Notes under the pieces: model-generated | Databases searched by the model: none | Told to the model about the DNA's origin: nothing | Seen by the model: only the letters and a program-made list of their open reading frames with translations | NCBI GenBank assembly: GCA_028281465.1 | Contig: JANQJV010000426.1 | Coordinates: 1-32,157, forward strand | Source: Azospirillaceae bacterium | Lineage (GTDB): Bacteria > Pseudomonadota > Alphaproteobacteria > Azospirillales > Azospirillaceae | Length of the DNA stretch: 32,157 nucleotides | Direction of reading: 5' to 3' | Part shown: one piece after another, positions 25,914 through 32,157 of the stretch | Layout: every line of letters begins with the position of its first letter | Position numbering within the stretch: position 1 is the stretch's first letter | Position numbers and translations under genes: made by a program

Positions 25914-25940
25914 GCGCTGCGGTCGCGAAAACCGCAGCGC
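25914..25940. other. 10-bp perfect hairpin upstream of the EVE gene
   Basis: GCGCTGCGGT at 25914-25923 pairs with ACCGCAGCGC at 25931-25940 around a 7-nt loop (CGCGAAA). It lies 45 bp upstream of the EVE start and 126 bp upstream of xylB, with no T-run on either side. It may be an operator-type palindrome or a leader hairpin in the EVE mRNA. Confidence 0.55.
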
Positions 25941-26066
25941 GCAAGGGGGTATGGCTGCCGTTTGCCGGCTTGCCAAGAGCCTGCGGGCGGGCGTAGCGTT
26001 CCGCCCAAATACGGAACAGCCGCACCATCTGAGGGCTGACGGCTGCGAGAATGGGAGCGCCGGCCC

Positions 26067-27559
<1,493 letters not shown>

Positions 27560-27563
<4 letters not shown>

Positions 27564-28876
27564 CCGCCGCTTATTGGGACGCTATTCCGCCGATCCGTTT
27601 CGAAGGTCCGGGCACGGACAACCCGCTTGCCTTTCGGTTCTACGATAAAGACCGCACGGTGCTGGGCAAACCCATGGCCGATCACCTGCGCGTGGCCGTG
27701 TGCTACTGGCATTCATTCTGCTGGCCGGGCAGCGACGTGTTCGGTCCGGGCACCTTCGCGCGGCCGTGGCATCAGGACGGTGACACCCTTGCTGCCGCCG
27801 AGGCCAAGCTGGCGGCCGCTTTTGCCTTCTTCGAGAAACTCGGTCAACCGTTCTTCTGCTTCCACGATGTTGACGTCGCGCCGTTGGGGGAAACCCTGGC
27901 GGAGGGCCGGCATGCGCTGGAGCACATCGCTGAACGCATGCAGGCGGCCATGGCGCGCACGGGCACCAAGCTCTTGTGGGGCACCGCCAACCTATTCTCG
28001 CACCCGCGCTACATGGCCGGTGCGGCGACGAACCCGGACCCGGACGTGTTTGCCTTTGCCGCCGGCCAGGTCCGTGCAACCTTAGAGGTCACGCATCGGC
28101 TGGGCGGGGTCAACTATGTGCTCTGGGGCGGGCGCGAGGGCTACGAGACCCTCCTCAACACCGACCTGCGCCGCGAGGCAGACCAACTCGGCCGTTTCAT
28201 GGCCATGGTGGTCGAGCACAAGCACAAGATCGGCTTTCCTGGCACGATCCTGATCGAACCGAAACCGTGCGAGCCAACCAAACACCAATACGACCACGAC
28301 GCTGCCACTGTGCATGCCTTCCTGCTCAAATATGGGCTGGAAAAGGAGATCCGCCTCAACATCGAGGCCAACCATGCCACTCTGGCGGGTCATGCCTTCG
28401 AGCATGAAATCGCCTATGCCATCGCCAACGATCTGCTCGGCTGTTGCGACATCAACCGTGGCGACCCGCAGAACGGTTGGGACACCGACCAGTTTCCCAA
28501 TGATGTGGCCGAAGCCACGGCGGTCCTCACGCGCATCGTGTCGGCCGGTGGCTTCACCACAGGCGGTTTCAATTTCGATGCCAAACTGCGACGCCAGTCG
28601 ATCGATCCGGAGGATCTGTTCCACGCCCATATCGGCGGTATGGATATCTTGGCACGCGGTCTAATCGCCGCGGAACGCATCCTCACCGAAGGGCGTCTGG
28701 CGCGCTTCGTTGCCGATCGCTATGCCGGCTGGGACCAGGGACGTGGCCGGGCAATCCTGGCGGGCGGCCTGAGCCTGGCCCAACTGGCCGACGAGGCCAT
28801 GGCGGAAAACCTCAAGCCGGCACCCCGCTCGGGCCGCCAAGAGTACCTGGAGAATCTCCTTAGCCACCATGTCTAG
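27560..28876 (+). CDS. xylA: Xylose isomerase
   Basis: The protein has 438 residues (class II type length). It interconverts D-xylose and D-xylulose with two divalent metals. Family motifs are complete: [15 protein letters not shown] (catalytic His), [38 protein letters not shown] (metal Glu and Lys), [17 protein letters not shown] and [19 protein letters not shown]. In the last motif the usual SIDANRGD is CCDINRGD, a mild variation. ATG 27560 overlaps xylB by 4 bp. The 3' end overlaps the diheme cytochrome gene by 8 bp. Frames running upstream to 27410 are inside xylB. Confidence 0.96.
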
Positions 28877-30293
28877 CGTTTGGCACCGTTCCGGCATAGC
28901 GGCGGCCTTGGTGATGATGCTGGCGTCGGACGTCAGCGTGGCCGACCTGCCAGCGCGGATCGGCGACGAACGGGTGTTGACCGGGCCTCTGGATCATGAT
29001 GCCCTGGCCACGGGCACGCTGTCGGTGGCCGAGATGATCGCGGCGGGGCGGCACCTGTTCGTGGCGCGGTTTACCAAAGCCGATGGCGCCGGGCGGCCGG
29101 CGGCGACGGCTGCGGAGGTACCAACCCGGCGCCAGCTTGGTGATACGCCCGCCTTCCACCGCACCTCGGGGCCGGACGCCAATGCCTGCGCCGGCTGCCA
29201 CATCCAGCAAGGTCCTGGTGGTTCCGGTGACTTTGCCATGAATGTCTTCGTGGCGCCGCAGGACATGGAATGGGCCTTCGACAGTGTGGCCCCGGACCTG
29301 TCCATGGAGCGTGGCACCACGGCCATCCATGGCGCCGGGTTGTTGGAACTGCTGGCGCGCGAAATGACGCGAGACCTACAGGCGCAGCGCGCGAGTGCCG
29401 TGGCCGAGGCGCGGCGCACGGGCGACACCGTGCGTGTCGGCTTGGCCAGCAAGGGTGTGTCATTTGGCTCGCTGGCGGTGGATCCGGACGGGTTTCTTGA
29501 TGTTTCCGACCTCGCCGGGATTCACCCGGACCTGATCGTCAAACCGTTCTCCCAGAAGGCGGTGACCCGGTCCCTTCGGCAATTCACCGTGACCGCCTTC
29601 AACACCCACCACGGTCTTCAGGCGACCGAGCGTTTCGGTACGCGATGGACCGGCGGGGCGGATTTCGACAAGGACGGTGTCGCTGACGAACTGGGCCCGG
29701 GCGACGTGACTGCCGCGGTGTTGTTCCAGGCCGCCTTGCCACCACCGAGGCAGAGGTTGCCGGATCATCCCGTTCTGCGCGCTGCCGTTGAGGAGGGGGA
29801 ACGACTTTTCGATTTGGTCGGCTGTACGTCTTGTCACGTTCCGGCCTTGGAACTGGAGTCGGCGCTGTTCACCGAGCCAGGCCCGTATAATCCGCCGGGG
29901 ACGCTGGGAACCGCCGATACCGACGCCGTGGTGGCGGTTGACCTGGTGGCGCTGTGGCCGGAGCGCGTGACCCGGTCGGCCAATGGCAAGCTGCTGGTAC
30001 AGGCATACACTGATATGAAACGTCACCGCATCGCCGATGCTGACCGACCGCATTTCGCCAACGAGCTGCTGACGCAGAACTTCGTTCCTCGCGATCAGTT
30101 CCGTACAGCCCCTTTGTGGGGCGTCGGGTCCACGGCGCCTTATGGTCACCGAGGCGACCTGACCACCCTGCGCGAAGCCATTCAGCACCACGGTGGCGAC
30201 GCCACGGCCGTCCGTCAAGCCTACGACGCTTTGTCGCCAGACGACCGAGCAAAGATCATCGAGTTTCTGAAGAGCCTGAAGATAGAAGGTTGA
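28869..30293 (+). CDS. Diheme c-type cytochrome oxidoreductase (DUF1111 family)
   Basis: The protein has 474 residues. A signal peptide (about 1-25, ending DVSVA) directs it to the periplasm. Two heme c attachment sites are present: C107AGCH111 and C319TSCH323, spaced as in the MauG-like di-heme oxidoreductase family annotated DUF1111. Other conserved text is [67 protein letters not shown] and the C-terminal EFLKSLKI. Electron acceptor and substrate are unknown. It overlaps xylA by 8 bp and is followed two bases later by the CRTAC1 gene, so all belong to one transcript. A periplasmic redox protein in a xylose operon is unusual. Confidence 0.9.
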   Translation: MSSVWHRSGIAAALVMMLASDVSVADLPARIGDERVLTGPLDHDALATGTLSVAEMIAAGRHLFVARFTKADGAGRPAATAAEVPTRRQLGDTPAFHRTSGPDANACAGCHIQQGPGGSGDFAMNVFVAPQDMEWAFDSVAPDLSMERGTTAIHGAGLLELLAREMTRDLQAQRASAVAEARRTGDTVRVGLASKGVSFGSLAVDPDGFLDVSDLAGIHPDLIVKPFSQKAVTRSLRQFTVTAFNTHHGLQATERFGTRWTGGADFDKDGVADELGPGDVTAAVLFQAALPPPRQRLPDHPVLRAAVEEGERLFDLVGCTSCHVPALELESALFTEPGPYNPPGTLGTADTDAVVAVDLVALWPERVTRSANGKLLVQAYTDMKRHRIADADRPHFANELLTQNFVPRDQFRTAPLWGVGSTAPYGHRGDLTTLREAIQHHGGDATAVRQAYDALSPDDRAKIIEFLKSLKIEG

Positions 30294-30295
30294 AG

Positions 30296-31939
30296 ATGAA
30301 TAACAAAAAGAATAGGCTTATTAGTGACATAAATCATTTTGCTTTGTTTTTAGCATTTCATCTTTATTTCGCTGTTGCAGAGGCTGGGGAGGCTCCGCGT
30401 TTCGTATTGGAACGCGTGCCGATGCATGCCTATGAAGGTGGATGGGAGCATTTCGTCGGTGGCGGTGTGGCCGTTTTCGACTGTTCCGGCGATGGCTTTC
30501 CGGAACTGTACGTCTCTGGCGGGACGGCGCCGGCCTCACTGCTGCGTAACCGCAGCGGTGTGGCCGAGGCATTGGATTTTGTCCCGCTCGCCGACACGCC
30601 GTTGGCCCTGAAGGGGGTTACCGGAGCTTATCCCCTTGATGTCGACGATGACGGACACATGGATCTTGCCGTTCTGCGCGTCGGCCCGGATGCATTGTTT
30701 CGGGGATTGGGTGGATGTCGGTTCGCACTCGCCAATGAGGCCTGGGCGTTCGACCCGGGGCGGGCCTGGACGACCGCGTTCAGCGCGATGTGGGAGCCGG
30801 GCCAGCGGCTGCCGACTCTGGTCTTCGGCCATTATGTCGACCGGCAGCGTCCTGGCGCGCCGTTTGGCACCTGCCACGACAATGCCCTGCTGCGCCCGAT
30901 CGACGGGGAACGCCGATATGGTCCGCGTGTGGCGCTACGGCCCGGCTACTGTGCGTTGTCCATGCTGTTCAGCGATTGGGACCGTGACGGCACGCCCGAC
31001 CTGCGCGTCAGCAACGACCGGCAGTATTATCGCGGTGGCCAGGAACAGCTCTGGCGGGTGCCGCCTGGTCTCCGACCGCGCGCGTACACTTTGGCCGATG
31101 GCTGGCGGCCCTTGAAGATCTGGGGCATGGGCATCGCCAGCCATGACCTGACCGGCGACGGCCTGCCGGATTATTTCTTGACCAGCATGGCCGACAACAA
31201 GCTGCAGACTTTGGCGCCTCAACCCTTTGGCGCGGACCGTCGGCCCGAGTTCACCGACATCGCGTACACTCTGGGGGCGACGGTGCACCGGCCGTATACC
31301 GACGGCGCCATTCGCCCGTCGACGGCCTGGCATGCCGAATTTGCCGACGTCAACAACGACGGCCGGATCGATTTGTTCGTCGCCAAAGGCAATGTGGAGG
31401 GCATGGTCGATTTCGCCCAGCGCGACCCGAACAACCTGCTGATCGGCCAGGCTGACGGCGGATTTGTCGAAGGGGCGCCGACTGCCGGGATCGTGACCTT
31501 CGAAAAAGCCCGGGGCGCCGCAGTCGCAGACCTCAACCTGGACGGCATGCTCGATCTGGTGGTGGTCAACCGTGCTGCGCCGATGGAACTCTGGCGCAAT
31601 GTTGGTTTTGGTGAGCGCGACCGGCCGCGCCGCTTGGGCGCCTGGTTGATGCTCCACCTGCACCAACCGTCTCCGCGCAGCAATCGCAAAGGCATCGGCG
31701 CCTGGGTCGAGGTGCGCAGCGGCGCCCATATCTGGCGCCGTGAGGTGACCGTGGGCGGGGGCCACGCCGGCGGCCAAGCCGGCTGGCTGCATTTCGGCCT
31801 CGGCACGGCGGAGCGCGTGGACGTGCGCGTGCAATGGCCCGATGGCCAATGGGGCCCCTGGCTGCGCAGCTTCACCAACCATTTCATTCAGGTCCGCCGC
31901 GGCGCCGAGCGGCCGAGGTACTGGTTGCCGGGGGCGTGA
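30296..31939 (+). CDS. Exported CRTAC1-type FG-GAP/VCBS repeat protein with ASPIC/UnbV C-terminus
   Basis: The protein has 547 residues. A short basic start (MNNKKNR) and a hydrophobic stretch (about 15-27) form a signal peptide ending near AVAEA. At least six Ca-binding-type repeats follow: DCSGDGFPELYV, DVDDDGHMDLAV, DWDRDGTPDLRV, DLTGDGLPDYFL, DVNNDGRIDLFV and DLNLDGMLDLVV, as in beta-propeller FG-GAP/VCBS proteins. The C-terminus (about 465-530, GIGAWVEVRSGAHIW, HFGLGTAERVDVRVQWPDG) matches the ASPIC/UnbV module of CRTAC1 proteins. ATG 30296 has AAGG six bases upstream; the open frame to 30116 is antisense or shadow to the cytochrome gene. The first 28 codons are strikingly AT-rich compared with the rest. 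Function is unknown, probably periplasmic or surface exposed. Confidence 0.87.
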   Translation: MNNKKNRLISDINHFALFLAFHLYFAVAEAGEAPRFVLERVPMHAYEGGWEHFVGGGVAVFDCSGDGFPELYVSGGTAPASLLRNRSGVAEALDFVPLADTPLALKGVTGAYPLDVDDDGHMDLAVLRVGPDALFRGLGGCRFALANEAWAFDPGRAWTTAFSAMWEPGQRLPTLVFGHYVDRQRPGAPFGTCHDNALLRPIDGERRYGPRVALRPGYCALSMLFSDWDRDGTPDLRVSNDRQYYRGGQEQLWRVPPGLRPRAYTLADGWRPLKIWGMGIASHDLTGDGLPDYFLTSMADNKLQTLAPQPFGADRRPEFTDIAYTLGATVHRPYTDGAIRPSTAWHAEFADVNNDGRIDLFVAKGNVEGMVDFAQRDPNNLLIGQADGGFVEGAPTAGIVTFEKARGAAVADLNLDGMLDLVVVNRAAPMELWRNVGFGERDRPRRLGAWLMLHLHQPSPRSNRKGIGAWVEVRSGAHIWRREVTVGGGHAGGQAGWLHFGLGTAERVDVRVQWPDGQWGPWLRSFTNHFIQVRRGAERPRYWLPGA

Positions 31940-32091
31940 ACCGGTGGCGTCCCGTCCAAATAGCGCAAGAGCAAGGACTGAGCGCGGCTCGGAGGGCATG
32001 CCTTTGCGTGGAGACCGGAAGTCATGGGTGGGACTGCCGCGATCATCGAGCTTTCTGACTAGTCCCACACCGGTCTTTCGACCGACCCACC

Positions 32092-32157
32092 ATGACCGAA
32101 ACGGTGGCTTTTCGACGGCGTGCCCTCCTTTATAGCACGGTTGTCGGCATGAAGATC
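32092..32157 (+). CDS. Start of a gene running off the window (partial)
   Basis: ATG 32092 reads MTETVAFRRRALLYSTVVGM and stays open to the last base. A short basic segment followed by hydrophobic residues suggests the N-terminus of a membrane protein. The 22 visible codons do not identify a family. There is no strong ribosome-binding site. The 152 bp before it contain only an 8-bp inverted repeat (32028-32035 with 32061-32068). Confidence 0.35.
   Translation, partial: MTETVAFRRRALLYSTVVGMKI

Noticed and set aside
30935-32068. 377-aa minus-strand open frame
   Set aside because: It is antisense to the CRTAC1 gene, whose repeats and ASPIC module are clear.

Overview
The window is GC-rich, densely coding bacterial chromosome. 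No rRNA, tRNA, phage structural gene or CRISPR array was recognised. A HupK-type hydrogenase accessory protein, class III (glutathione-dependent) formaldehyde dehydrogenase, an EVE protein, a FecR/CHASE2 signalling pair and a lipid A phosphatase-like PAP2 protein together suggest an alphaproteobacterium, probably Rhodospirillales-like. That placement is inference from gene content; no marker gene is present.

Layout. 1-587: non-coding, with a long palindromic element at the left edge and a trace of an IS630-type transposase. 588-2510: divergent transglutaminase-like and PAP2 phosphatase genes. 2635-6360 (+): a FecR-domain exported protein, a 14-codon leader ORF and a 1012-aa CHASE2-PAS-GGDEF-EAL protein, probably one c-di-GMP signalling unit. 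6375-13382 (-): a tight hupK-hypB-hypF-hypC-hypD-hypE operon that builds the NiFe(CN)2CO centre of a [NiFe] hydrogenase. The hydrogenase itself and hypA are not in the window. 13441-17553: an MDR oxidoreductase and a hotdog thioesterase (+), convergent with an acyl-CoA ligase and a VOC protein (-), looking like CoA-thioester catabolism. 17745-18213: a small unknown gene (-) and a strong orphan terminator on the other strand. 18214-19404 (+): a receiver protein with a degenerate HD-GYP domain. 19569-21692 (+): frmA and cysE. 21689-22207: decayed remains of an MntA/HepT (nucleotidyltransferase/HEPN) toxin-antitoxin pair. 22248-24936 (-): an O-methyltransferase and acetyl-CoA synthetase acsA, with a good sigma70 promoter. 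25455-25868 (-): an EVE-domain protein. 26067-31939 (+): a four-gene operon xylB-xylA-diheme cytochrome (DUF1111)-CRTAC1 FG-GAP protein. A further gene starts at 32092 and runs off the end.

The best candidates for something undescribed are: the xylBA operon fused by overlaps to a diheme c-type protein and a six-repeat calcium-binding-type protein; the FecR/leader/CHASE2 module whose GGDEF site is degraded while EAL is intact; the receiver protein with a dead HD-GYP site; the orphan terminator opposite the small unknown gene; and the 143-bp nested palindrome. The CDS functions rest on motif recognition by eye, not on database searches.
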